Below, piece by piece: positions 32,929 to 42,505 of a stretch of 64,000 nt of DNA. Origin of the DNA: Caballeronia megalochromosomata (GTDB lineage: Bacteria; Pseudomonadota; Gammaproteobacteria; Burkholderiales; Burkholderiaceae). The notes beneath the pieces were generated by a model that had not been told where the DNA came from, ran no database searches, and worked only from the letters and a program-made list of their open reading frames with translations. The stretch spans positions 1 to 64,000 of the forward strand of contig LRBF01000078.1 of NCBI GenBank assembly GCA_001580565.1. The letters run 5' to 3'. Each line of letters starts with the position of its first letter. Position 1 is the first letter of the stretch. The position numbers and the translations under genes are program-made.

Positions 32929-34200
32929 ATGGAGACAAGCAAACCCGGACTGACGCAGCGCTGGGCCGTGCTCGCGCTGCTCGCGCTCGGCGTACTGATT
33001 TCTTTCGTCGATCGCACGAGCATTTCGGCCACGCTGGCGGACGCCGATTTCATTCGTCATTTCGCGCTGAACGACGTGGATCGCGGCTGGATCAACGCGG
33101 CGTTCTTCTGGTCCTACGGCCTGTTTCAGATACCGATGGGCTGGGTCGCCGACCGCTACGGCGTGAAGTGGCCGTATGCGATCAGTTTTGCGTTGTGGTG
33201 TATTGCGACGGCTTTGATGGGGGCGGTGACCGCGCTGACGAGTCTCGTCGTGATACGGCTCGTTATCGGCATGGCGGAAGCGATCGTGATCCCGGCCAGT
33301 TACCGGTGGATTCGAAACAACTTCGACGAGAGCCGGAACGGTCTCGCCGTCGGCATTCTCGCGATGGGCAACAAGTTCGGCCCCGCGCTCGGCGCGCCGG
33401 TGGGCGCGTGGTTCATCGTGCATTACTCATGGCAGACGATGTTTGTTGTCACCGGTCTTGTCGGGCTGTTCTGGCTCGTGCCCTGGCTCACGATTGTGCG
33501 CAGCGACTTTCCGTCGAAGGCGCAGATCGCGATATCGAATCAGAGCGCGCGCTCGGTGAGCCTCGGCAACATCATGACGAGTCCCGTCGTGTGGGGCGGC
33601 ATGATCACTAACTTCTGCTACGGCTATTTCACGTTCTACTGCATGACGTGGATGCCCGCGTATCTGGTCGAACAGCGCAACCTGTCGATTTCGCGCTCGG
33701 GGCTCTTCACGTTCTTCAGCTTCGCGGGCATCGCGATCGTCGCGGCGCTCGCGGGGTGGGCGGCGGATCGTGTCATCGCAAGCGGCCGCAATCCGATCCT
33801 CGTGCGCAAGGCTTTCACCGTGACGGGCTTCGCGGGCGGCTGCACGGTGCTGCTCGGCGCGTACGCGAACTCGCTCGAAATGGCGTTGTTCTGGAACGTG
33901 CTGTCGCTCTCGCTGCTCGGTCTCGTCACGGCCAACAATCTCGTGCTTTCGCGTCTCACGCTGATTCCGAAGCAGGCCATCGGCCTCGTGACCGGCGTGC
34001 AGCAAGTCGCGACGAGTCTGGCGGGCGGCGTGGCCGCGAGTCTGTCCGGCTGGCTGCTGCACGTGAGCGGAAGTTACGACCTGCCGATGATGGTCATTCT
34101 CGGCTTTCTGGTGGTGGGTGCGATGGCCACCATCGTGCTCTATCGCCCTGAGTGGGCGCCGAAAGTCACCGAACGGCAAGGTGCGTTGCGACGCGCCTGA
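32929..34200 (+). CDS. ACS-family MFS transporter 2
   Basis: 423 residues, 12 predicted membrane segments, strongly similar along its length to the carrier at 27715-28989: SFVDRTSISATL in helix 1, GWVADRYGVKWPYAISF, the VVWGGMITNFCYGYFTFYCMTWMPAYLVEQR segment and LIPKQAIGLVTGVQQVATSLAGG. ATG at 32929 is chosen within a longer frame because it aligns with family N-termini and has AGGG nearby. It precedes the LigB-like dioxygenase by 49 bp, so it probably imports the dioxygenase's aromatic substrate or its precursor. Confidence 0.9.
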   Translation: METSKPGLTQRWAVLALLALGVLISFVDRTSISATLADADFIRHFALNDVDRGWINAAFFWSYGLFQIPMGWVADRYGVKWPYAISFALWCIATALMGAVTALTSLVVIRLVIGMAEAIVIPASYRWIRNNFDESRNGLAVGILAMGNKFGPALGAPVGAWFIVHYSWQTMFVVTGLVGLFWLVPWLTIVRSDFPSKAQIAISNQSARSVSLGNIMTSPVVWGGMITNFCYGYFTFYCMTWMPAYLVEQRNLSISRSGLFTFFSFAGIAIVAALAGWAADRVIASGRNPILVRKAFTVTGFAGGCTVLLGAYANSLEMALFWNVLSLSLLGLVTANNLVLSRLTLIPKQAIGLVTGVQQVATSLAGGVAASLSGWLLHVSGSYDLPMMVILGFLVVGAMATIVLYRPEWAPKVTERQGALRRA

Positions 34201-34249
34201 AGGCCCGGACATCGTTGCACTCATCACATTCAAAAGAGAAACACCAAAC

Positions 34250-35236
34250 ATGGCGAAGATCGTATTCGGAATGGCGGTGCCGCACAGCGGCATGCTGGGT
34301 CAGGCTCCGGAGGACTGGCTCATCAACGGCGAGCGCGACCGCCACAACAAGGAGCTGTGGTTTCGCAACCGGACGTGGACCTATCCCGAACTTGAAGCGC
34401 ATCGCGAGGCAGCGTTCGAGAAGTTCCTGACCATCGAGGAACGCACGGCGCGCGCTGAACGCTGCCGCGCGGCGCTCGACAAGATGGCCGCCGCTTACCG
34501 CGAAGCGGACATCGACGTGGCCATCATTCTGGGCAAGGATCAGAAAGAGATCTTCACCGACTTCTCGCCGTCGATCGCCATCTACAGCGGCGCACAAGTG
34601 CACAACGGTCCGCCGCAGCGCGCCGTGTATGCGCCGGATCGTCATGTGGTGCATGACTGCCATCCGAAGCTGGCGACTTACCTCATCGAATATTTTCAGC
34701 GCGAGAACTTCGATCTTACCGATCTCTTCGCGTGGCCCGACAACGTGTGGATGAAGCCGCTGCCCGAGTATCCCGTCGTGCCGCATGCGTACAGTTTCGT
34801 CTATCACCAGATCATGGGCGATGCGCCCCCGCCGCATGTGCCGGTCATCATGAACTGCTTTTATCCGCCGACGCAGCCGTCGATGTCGCGCTGTATCGAG
34901 TTCGGCCGCATCCTGCGCGATGCCATCGCCGCGTGGCCCGAAGACGTGCGCGTGGGCATCTTCGCGTCCGGCGGGCTGTCGCACTTCGTGAATGACGAGG
35001 AGTTCGATCATCGCATCATGAAGATGCTGGCCGATTACGACTACGACGGTCTGGCCGCGGTGGACGACCGCTCGTATCAGTCCGGAACCTCGGAAATCAA
35101 GCTCTATGTGAGCGTGATGAAGGCCGTGCAGGAAACCCGGGCACAAATGACGCTGGTGGACTATGTGCCGTGCTGGCGCACGCCTGCCGGCACCGGCGAA
35201 GGTATGGGCTTCATGTACTGGAAGGCCGCCGAGTGA
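34250..35236 (+). CDS. LigB-type class III extradiol ring-cleavage dioxygenase
   Basis: 328 residues resembling the catalytic beta subunit of protocatechuate 4,5-dioxygenase. An iron-ligand histidine is visible at H12 in MAVPHSGML; SGGLSH matches the catalytic histidine region and a SGTSE segment the glutamate ligand; the C-terminus has VDYVPCWRTPAGTGEGMGF as in LigB. No LigA-like small subunit or fused LigA domain is present, and no LigC semialdehyde dehydrogenase is nearby. This favours a gallate- or 3-O-methylgallate-like substrate, whose cleavage leads directly to oxalomesaconate or pyrone dicarboxylate. It cleaves a catechol-type ring with O2 in the cytosol. Start ATG at 34250. Confidence 0.87.
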   Translation: MAKIVFGMAVPHSGMLGQAPEDWLINGERDRHNKELWFRNRTWTYPELEAHREAAFEKFLTIEERTARAERCRAALDKMAAAYREADIDVAIILGKDQKEIFTDFSPSIAIYSGAQVHNGPPQRAVYAPDRHVVHDCHPKLATYLIEYFQRENFDLTDLFAWPDNVWMKPLPEYPVVPHAYSFVYHQIMGDAPPPHVPVIMNCFYPPTQPSMSRCIEFGRILRDAIAAWPEDVRVGIFASGGLSHFVNDEEFDHRIMKMLADYDYDGLAAVDDRSYQSGTSEIKLYVSVMKAVQETRAQMTLVDYVPCWRTPAGTGEGMGFMYWKAAE

Positions 35237-35320
35237 ACGGTCTTCGTTGACACGACATTACGCCAGGGACGCACCGCGGCATGCCGACCCTGGCCTGCAT
35301 ATAACGACTGGAGACATGCT

Positions 35321-37245
35321 GTGTATTCGAGTATGCGTTTCATGAAGCGCGTGGCGGGGTTCGTCATTGGCGCATGCGTTGCGAGTCAGGGCGCCGCGAA
35401 CGCGGCATCGAACGATATGAACGGTGCGAGCGGCACCATGCTGCTCAACCGCGTGGGACCCGTCACGTCCGAGTTGTACATCGCCAATGCAGACGGCACC
35501 GACGAGCACAAGCTCTTGCCGACGCCCGGCTTCGATTACCCGGGTCGTTCTCGAAGGACGGCCAGTGGATCGTGTTCACGTCCGAGCGCGACGGACTGGG
35601 CGAATCGAATCTGTATCGCGTGAAAATCGACGGGACGGGTCTGCAGCGTCTCACGGATCACATCGCCGTGGACGATGCAGCGCAGTTCTCTCCCACTGAC
35701 CCTGACTTGATCGCGTTCGTATCTTCGCGCAAGGGCGATGCGGGTTTCGGCACGACGAACGTGTGGACGCTTAACATCGCGAGCGGCGCGCTGAAGAACG
35801 TCACCGGCGCCATTGCTTTCGATGCGTCGAAGCCGCACAGCTACTTCCGGCCTTCGTGGTCGCCGGATGGCAGGTGGCTGGCGCTGTCGTCGGATATCGG
35901 CTCTGAGTGGCGCGGCCATAATCTGCCGGTCGGTTGGGAGCGCACGCAGGAAAGCAGCATCTACGTCATTCGGCTCGATGGTTCGGGATGGAAGAAGATC
36001 GCGAGTCATTCCGGCTTCGACGATGGTACGCCTTCGTGGTCACCGGACGGCACGCATGTCGTGTTCTATGAAACGCCGGTGGAATCGACGTGGGGCGCGC
36101 ACCGGCCGGAAGGCATCAACGCCGTCAGTTCGCAGATCGTATCGATCGCGCTGAGCGATCTTTCCAAGACCTCGCTGACATCGACGCCCGGCCTCAAGGT
36201 GTTTCCGCATTATCTCGATGCCACAAACATCGCGTATCACGTCAAGGGCGGCGACACCGAAGGCATCTATACGACGGCGGGCGCGTCCCGTTCGACGATC
36301 AACTCGGGCATTCGCTCGCCGCAGTATTCGGCGGACGGCAGGAAGATGGTCTACGAAAAGGTGACATTCCGCCCCGCGCGTCCGAACGGCACGCCGATGT
36401 TCAGCTTCGATCGCGCGTGGAGCTACAAATACATCGACGTGTTTCCGCAACTCTCGCTGGATCGCAAGCAACTCGTGTACACCGAGAAGGCGATCGGTTC
36501 ATCGATTGCGGTCATCAATACGGACTTCACCGGTTATCGCCGCATCTACGATTCGCAGGCGAGCGGTCTCGACGCCGACATGATCAGGAAGGGACTGGCC
36601 GGCGCGTTTCAGCCGACCTGGTCGCCAGATCGGCAATGGGTCGCGTTCGGCATCGGCGACTGGTTCTTCACACGCGGCACGGGGCCGGGACGCATTGCGC
36701 GCATCAGAGTCGATGGCAGTATGAACGGGCATCCGGAGATTCTCACGGACGGCTCGATGAACGCGGGCTTTCCGAGCTATTCGCCCGATGGAAAGAAGAT
36801 CGTTTATCGCGTGTCGAACACGACGCTGCAAGGCCTGCGCATCCTTGATCTGGACACGCGCACGACGACGGTGCTGACCAGCGGTCAGGACAATCTGCCG
36901 GGGTGGTCGCCGGACGGCACGAGAATCGTCTTCACGCGCAAGCAGGTGAACGCGGACGATCCGAACAAGTTCAATTACGACGTGTTCACGATCCACCCCG
37001 ACGGCACGCATCTCGAGCGCCTCACATCGGACGGGTCGAATCAGGGCCATGCGGTGTGGACCTATGACGGGCGTATTGCGTATAGCTCGGGCACCTATGG
37101 CTTTCGCGACGAACTCGCGCTGTACGACAACAGCTTTCAGCCGGACGGTCAAAACTGGGTGATGAACGCGGACGGCAGCAACCCGCACGCCGTCACGGAC
37201 ACGCTCTGGGAAGAGGCAATGCCGCTGTACGTGCCGAATAACTGA
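35321..37245 (+). pseudogene. Exported TolB/WD40-like beta-propeller protein with a one-base deletion
   Basis: The GTG at 35321 (GGAG upstream) opens a frame with a signal peptide (MKRVAGFVIGACVASQGAANA) and the first propeller strand, ending at GFDYPG. The rest, about 560 residues, continues one frame over from SFSKDGQWIVFTSERDG and holds many SWSPDG-type PD40 repeats up to 37245. One base is missing at about 35543-35545 (CCGGGTCG where CCGGGNTCG would restore PGSFS). The joined protein would be about 640 residues and periplasmic. It follows the dioxygenase by 84 bp and precedes an outer-membrane channel. It may bind or hydrolyse a substrate before import. Sequence error or real mutation is undecided. 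Confidence 0.82.
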
Positions 37246-37270
37246 AGCACGAATTTGCGTGGTTAAGAGA

Positions 37271-37301
37271 AGGCGTCGTGGCTGTGCACGACGCCTTTTT
37301 T
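37271..37301 (+). terminator. Rho-independent terminator
   Basis: AGGCGTCGTG (37271-37280), a six-base loop and CACGACGCCT (37287-37296) form a perfect 10-bp stem followed by TTTTT. It closes the MFS/LigB/TolB-like operon 25 bp after its last stop. Confidence 0.92.
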
Positions 37302-37534
37302 CTTGAGCATCGCCTCAAGGAAACTCAAGCGCGCAGCTAACAAAAATGCCAGCGAATATAACTTTTGTGTAAAGGCTCTGGTGCCCGATTTCAATACCAT
37401 GATCTTGCGTCCGAATAAAGAACCAGCAAACGGACGTATCGAGACCCGCAGAAAACTAGCACATGCCGGATTCACTTAGACGCTTCAAACGTCAAGCGAA
37501 TCGAACGGGGTGGATTAAAAAAACGGATGGAGAC

Positions 37535-38509
37535 ATGAAGAAACTCTCGACAGCCCTGAAGAGGCCGCTGATTGGCGCAGCGTTGCTGTGTTGCGTGACG
37601 GAGTATGCCAATGCCGAAGTTTATACGGCGCCGAGCGGCTCCGAGCCGCCTACGGCAAAACAGACGCAGGTGAACCCGACCGCGCCGTTGTCCGCGCCGA
37701 GTCTGAAGTCAGGCGAAGAGCTGGGCGAGCCGCCCGTCACGTGGAATGACACTTACATCGGCTATCGATACGGTAGCGACTTTCACTACCCGGGCATTGC
37801 GAAAAAGGTTGCGCAGAACATCGGCTCTCTCACGACGACGGGCGGCTTTCGCTACGGCAGCTACGCTTTCAATGTCGATTACCTCGTGTCGAATTCGGCC
37901 AATCCGGAGGCGGGCGGTCCTTCGTCTGGCGGCGCGCAGGAAGTCTATAGCGTGGGCCGCGTGGAACTGAGCGCGGGCAAGATACTCGGCCGCTCGGTGG
38001 GCTTCGGTTTCATTCGTGACTATGGCTTGACCGCGGGCTATGAGTTCGGTGCCAAGAACGATGCCTTCGGCGAGCGCGCGCGCATGTTCGTCCTCGGACC
38101 GACCATCGAATTCACTGTGCCGCACGGTTTCTGGAATATCACGGCGGGGATGCGCACCGAAAGCAATCACAACGGCATCACCGGTCAGGACGTGCATTTT
38201 CATACGGCGTGGCACATCGAGAGTTCGTGGCTCTTTCCGTTCAGAGCGGGTCCGCTGCCGCTCATTTTGCGTGGCTTCGCAAGCGTGACGGGCCCTAAGG
38301 GCAAGGACGGCTTCGGCGTCGAAACGCAAACGGAATTCCTCACGCGCTTTTCCTTGCTCGCCGATCTCGGTTCGTTCGCGGGGCATCCGCGCACGGTCTA
38401 TGCCGGCGTCGGATACGAGTACTGGCATCACATGTACGGTACGCCATCGAGCGCGGCGCCTGGCACCGTCACCTCCGCGCCCATGGTGATGGCCGAGATT
38501 CACTTCTAG
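37535..38509 (+). CDS. Tsx-like outer-membrane channel protein
   Basis: 324 residues with a signal peptide (LKRPLIGAALLCCVTEYANA) and a proline-rich linker before a beta-barrel that begins WNDTYIGYRYGSDFHYPGI, as in nucleoside-specific channel (Tsx)-type proteins, and ends EIHF with a terminal phenylalanine. GGAG lies close before the ATG at 37535. The upstream region holds a partial copy of the candidate AraC motif at 37360-37378. Likely a specific outer-membrane pore for the island's substrate; nucleoside transport is not implied. Confidence 0.75.
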   Translation: MKKLSTALKRPLIGAALLCCVTEYANAEVYTAPSGSEPPTAKQTQVNPTAPLSAPSLKSGEELGEPPVTWNDTYIGYRYGSDFHYPGIAKKVAQNIGSLTTTGGFRYGSYAFNVDYLVSNSANPEAGGPSSGGAQEVYSVGRVELSAGKILGRSVGFGFIRDYGLTAGYEFGAKNDAFGERARMFVLGPTIEFTVPHGFWNITAGMRTESNHNGITGQDVHFHTAWHIESSWLFPFRAGPLPLILRGFASVTGPKGKDGFGVETQTEFLTRFSLLADLGSFAGHPRTVYAGVGYEYWHHMYGTPSSAAPGTVTSAPMVMAEIHF

Positions 38510-38579
38510 GCGTCAAGACGTAAGCGCGTATTCCGTCGAGCGGCTTCGCGCTGATCAAAAAAAGAAGTCAGGAGACAAG

Positions 38580-39602
38580 GTGAAAAAGCTAATCACGCTG
38601 ACGGGCGTGGCATGCGCCTGCACGCTCAATCTGGCGCATGCGCAATCGGCGGTCACACTTTACGGGATCATCGATAACGGCATCGAATATCGGAACACGA
38701 CGGGCGGTTCGGTCGCACGCGCCGTGTCGGGCGGATTGTTCGCGAGCCGTTATGGATTGAAGGGCAGTGAGGACATCGGCGGCGGGCTGGCGATCAATTT
38801 CCAGCTCGAACAGGGATTTTCAGGCGTGACGGGCGCAGCCGCCAACGTTGCGGCCGCCTTCAACCGGCAGGCGTGGGTCGGCGTTTCGGGTGCATTCGGC
38901 GAAGCGCGCATCGGCTTGCAGAACACGCCGCAATACATGTTCATGAACCCGGAACTGGATCCGGTGGCCGTGATGAGCATCGGCTCGCCGATGAACAGCT
39001 TCAACAGCCTCACGATCCGCGAAAACAACGCGATCTCTTACTTCACGCCGACGCTCCACGGCGTGACCGCGCAGTTCATGGTCGCAATGCGCGACGCAAC
39101 GACCCAACCTGTCAACGGCATTCAGTTTTATAACGCGGCTGTGCGCTACGTAAACGGGCCGTTTCGACTCGCCGCCGGCTATGAGCAGGCCGCCAACGCG
39201 ACGGGCACTTCGATCCTGAAGTTATTCAATGCGGGCGGATCGGTCACGATCGGCGCGGCGCGTTTTTATCTGGCGTATCACACGGAACGGCAGACCGACG
39301 ACAGCGTCAAACGCGATGTCTATGAAGTGTCCGGCGCTTATTCTTTCACACCAGCAGACCAGCTCGCGCTCATGTACGGCTACGCACACGACCGGCTGGG
39401 GCAGGGCAACAACGCACAGCAGATCGGCGTGACGTATTCGTATTCGCTGTCCAAGCGGTCCACGCTCTACGGCTCGGCGGGGTTCATTCAGAACCGCAAT
39501 CAGGCGAAATTCACGCTCAACGGCACGGGCTACACCGGTCTCGCGGTCGCGCCGGGCACCGATTCGCGCGGTGTGGTCGTCGGCATGGTGCATCGCTTCT
39601 GA
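38580..39602 (+). CDS. General porin (Porin_4 family), third copy
   Basis: 340 residues, GTG start after GGAG. Signal peptide ending AHA, then QSAVTLYGIIDNGIEYRN, GLKGSEDIGGGLAINFQLEQGFSGVTGAA and a C-terminal MVHRF. Paralogue of the porin at 31463-32488 and more distant from the one at 12116. Lies between the Tsx-like channel and the AraC regulator, all in the same direction. Confidence 0.93.
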   Translation: MKKLITLTGVACACTLNLAHAQSAVTLYGIIDNGIEYRNTTGGSVARAVSGGLFASRYGLKGSEDIGGGLAINFQLEQGFSGVTGAAANVAAAFNRQAWVGVSGAFGEARIGLQNTPQYMFMNPELDPVAVMSIGSPMNSFNSLTIRENNAISYFTPTLHGVTAQFMVAMRDATTQPVNGIQFYNAAVRYVNGPFRLAAGYEQAANATGTSILKLFNAGGSVTIGAARFYLAYHTERQTDDSVKRDVYEVSGAYSFTPADQLALMYGYAHDRLGQGNNAQQIGVTYSYSLSKRSTLYGSAGFIQNRNQAKFTLNGTGYTGLAVAPGTDSRGVVVGMVHRF

Positions 39603-39808
39603 TCGATGCGTCGGGGTAAATAGCAGGCGCGTCACGCGGAAATATATGGAAAAATTCCTGTCGTTTTCGCGACCCTTCGGCGGGTTATGATCTCCTACTC
39701 GTTACGTCCCGCGTGACCTCGGGACATCGCAAGAAGCAGCGCCATAAGCTGCCGCGCATGATTGGAAAGCAGACGGCGGTCGTCAGCGCCAGCCGTCAAG
39801 GAGACGCA

Positions 39809-40744
39809 ATGACACGCGGTGCCTCGGGAAAAAGTCCGCCCCGATCCGAGCTCACGACGGTTCCGAAGGTTCGGCTTTATGTCGATGAACCCGAGGAAAA
39901 GCAATGGTTCGTGCATGTCGGCCATGTCACCGAGCGCGGGCGCTGGCGCACCGAGCCGCACGCGCATCCGGAATATGGCCAACTCATTTTCGTGCGCAAC
40001 GGGCGCGGCGTGATGAATCTCGAAGGCCGCAACGTGCCTTTCGAAGGACCGTGCGCGCTGCTGCTGCCGACCGAATGCGTTCACGGCCTGGACTACGAGT
40101 ACGACGCCGACCGTTGGGTCGTGACCATCGAAGTGTCCTATCTCGCCCAGGTCAATGCGCGGTTGCACGAATTCATCGCGCTGTGGGCGTCGCCGCGCGT
40201 GATTGCGCTGACCGATTCCGATGCGGCCGGCATCGATGTCTATAACCTCATTCGAAGTCTCGCGCAGGAAGTCGAATCGGATGCCGTGGGCCACGTAACG
40301 GGAACCGAAGCGCTGCTCACCCTGCTTCTTCTCAGGCTGCTGCGCGAAGCGAGCATCGACGAGACCGGCAACGAATCCGGCTCGCGTCACGATATCCGCG
40401 TGGTCGAGCGCTTTCGCAAGCTGATCGACGAGCATTTTCGCGAGAACCTGCCTTTGCAGGAATATGCATCGAGGATGGCCATCTCGCTGGTGCAGTTGCG
40501 CGCGGCGTGCGCGTCGGCGGCGGAGCAGAGCCCGACCAAGATGATCCATGCGCGCATCATCACCGAGGCCAAGCGCAATCTCATCTTCGGCGACCTGTCG
40601 GTGGAACAGATCGCCTTCGGGCTGGGCTTTACGGATGCCGCGTATTTCACGCGTTTTTTCCGTCGGGAAGTGGGTCAGGCGCCGAGTCAGTTTCGCGCGG
40701 CCGCACGGCAGCAGCAGCCGCAACGGAAGGCATCGTCGCAATAG
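39809..40744 (+). CDS. AraC-family regulator with N-terminal cupin sensor
   Basis: 311 residues. The N-terminal half has a cupin pattern (WRTEPHAHPEYGQLIFVRNGRG, then GPCALLLPTECVHG), a likely site for an aromatic or carboxylate effector as in PobR-type activators. The C-terminal half carries two helix-turn-helix motifs (LQEYASRMAISLVQLRAACA and VEQIAFGLGFTDAAYFTRFFRRE). ATG at 39809 has AAGGAG five bases upstream; a GTG 32 codons earlier is less likely. By position it should control the MFS/LigB operon, the porins and the Tsx-like channel. Confidence 0.9.
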   Translation: MTRGASGKSPPRSELTTVPKVRLYVDEPEEKQWFVHVGHVTERGRWRTEPHAHPEYGQLIFVRNGRGVMNLEGRNVPFEGPCALLLPTECVHGLDYEYDADRWVVTIEVSYLAQVNARLHEFIALWASPRVIALTDSDAAGIDVYNLIRSLAQEVESDAVGHVTGTEALLTLLLLRLLREASIDETGNESGSRHDIRVVERFRKLIDEHFRENLPLQEYASRMAISLVQLRAACASAAEQSPTKMIHARIITEAKRNLIFGDLSVEQIAFGLGFTDAAYFTRFFRREVGQAPSQFRAAARQQQPQRKASSQ

Positions 40745-40856
40745 CGCGGCGTTCCCGCGTGAATGATGAAAAAAGTCCCGGCGAATCGGCTAATTTTGCA
40801 GGGACGCGCGGCGCCGGATCGAATAGGCTTGTCGTAACGTCATCCGCCATTCGATC

Positions 40857-42002
40857 ATGTTTCAGTTCTTTCGCAGCACCTTGCCGGTTTTCGTGCTGCT
40901 GCTCGCGGCGGCTCTGTATGCCAGCGCCGCGATGCCCGCGCAGGACGCGCCGCCCGAATGGGTCTACGTGGGCACGCAGGATCATCGCATCGAAGCCTTT
41001 CGGCTCGATACATCGAGCGGCGAGCTTGAGGTCGTTGCATCATCCGGCGGGGACATCCGGCCTACCTGGCTGATGGCGCATCCGCGCCTGCCGATGCTCT
41101 ATGCGGTCGACGATCAAAGCAACAAACCGGGCAGCGTGACCGCTTTCGGTGTGAACCGCGAGACGGGCGCTCTTCGGCGGCTTGCCGTGGTTGCGACGAA
41201 AGGCATCGGCACCACGCATCTCACTTTCGATGCTTTATCTGACACGATTCTCGCGGCGAATTACAACAGCGGTTCGGTGTCGAGCGTCGCGGTTCGGGAG
41301 GGCGAGCCGCAAGCGCCGGCATCGACGATCAGCGAACGCGGCTCCGGCCCGAACAAGAGGCAGATGAGCGCGCATGCGCACGACGCGGTCGTCGATCCAT
41401 CCGGACGCTATGTGCTCGTGCCCGATCTCGGCGCCGACCGCGTGTTCGTCTATCGCTTCGATCGTTCGACGCACACGCTCTCGAAGGATGACGCGAACCC
41501 GCCGCGCGATTTCGTTGCATCGTTTGGCAGCGGACCGCGTCATATCGTGTTCGGCGCGGATGGACGTTTCGCGTATCTCGTCACGGAGTTGTCCGCCGAC
41601 GTTTTAGTGTTTCGATGGGATGCGCAGAAGGGGCGTCTGACGCTCGCGCAATCATTGCCGATTTCCACAGCGGGATTTGCTGGCGTGAAGAGCGGCGCGG
41701 AAATCACGGTGAGCGGCGATGGGCATTTCGTCTATGTGGCCAATCGTGGCGAGAACCAGATCGTCGTCTATCGTGTCGATGCTGCGAGTGGGACGTTGTC
41801 GGAGATTCAGCGTGTCGCGTCGGATGGCTCGAAACCGTGGAGTTTCGGCATCGATACGACAGGGCGGTGGCTGGTGGTCGCGAATCAAGGAAGCGGTACG
41901 GTGAATGTGCTGGCCATCGATCGGAAGTCGGGGTTGCTTAAGAGCACGGGGCATTCGGTAAAGGTCGAGCGTGCGGTAACTGTTGCGTTTGTCGTTGGAT
42001 GA
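40857..42002 (+). CDS. Exported lactonase of the 6-phosphogluconolactonase (YbhE) beta-propeller family
   Basis: 381 residues with a hydrophobic signal sequence (VFVLLLAAALYASAAM) and a seven-bladed propeller: WVYVGTQDHRIEAFRLD, HPRLPMLYAVDD, SAHAHDAVVDPSGRYVLVPDLGADRVFVY, FGSGPRHIVFGADGRFAYLV. The same family includes fungal carboxymuconate lactonising enzyme. An export signal is unusual for a sugar-phosphate lactonase and points to a periplasmic lactone. It follows the AraC gene; GCAGGGACGC at 40798-40807 is shared with the candidate AraC site. Confidence 0.83.
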   Translation: MFQFFRSTLPVFVLLLAAALYASAAMPAQDAPPEWVYVGTQDHRIEAFRLDTSSGELEVVASSGGDIRPTWLMAHPRLPMLYAVDDQSNKPGSVTAFGVNRETGALRRLAVVATKGIGTTHLTFDALSDTILAANYNSGSVSSVAVREGEPQAPASTISERGSGPNKRQMSAHAHDAVVDPSGRYVLVPDLGADRVFVYRFDRSTHTLSKDDANPPRDFVASFGSGPRHIVFGADGRFAYLVTELSADVLVFRWDAQKGRLTLAQSLPISTAGFAGVKSGAEITVSGDGHFVYVANRGENQIVVYRVDAASGTLSEIQRVASDGSKPWSFGIDTTGRWLVVANQGSGTVNVLAIDRKSGLLKSTGHSVKVERAVTVAFVVG

Positions 42003-42505
42003 TCGATGTATGGGGTGTGCCGTTGGCACAGTTGGCGTAGCGGGTTCGCAGAGTTTGGCAGTGGACGCGAAGATTACGTCGTCGCGTGGAAATAAGCTGT
42101 CGCGAAACGGGAAGAGAGCAACCCTCACGCCTGACTCGCCGCTTCTCAGATCGTATGCGTCGTCACTTTGACGCTACTTCGCGCCTGTGCCGATGCCAAT
42201 GCGGTGAGGGTGAATTTGAGCGTGGTCTATAGGAAATGCAATGCACGGTCGGCGACGTAGCGACGTCTCGTTCCGTTCGCATAGCGGACGTCATGGACCC
42301 ACAGGCGTAATGGCTGTTGAGGGTCGGTCTGGCGCCTTCGGGGCCGGCCCAAATTCCGTTGCAACGACCACCCAGTCGAGAGGCGAAGCACTACGAAGGC
42401 GGAGCCTCCGATTTCCTTCCGTTGCTCCCGGTCGCGTCCTGGAGGTTGAAAGGTCTATCATGGAAACCGTGAGGTTGCTATGCGTCGTCAGGACTCGAGC
42501 ATCGA
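42003..42505. other. Intergenic region of about 500 bp, nothing recognised
   Basis: A 218-codon plus-strand frame crosses it but has no domain character and overlaps the next gene out of phase. No hairpin terminator or clear promoter was seen. Confidence 0.55.
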
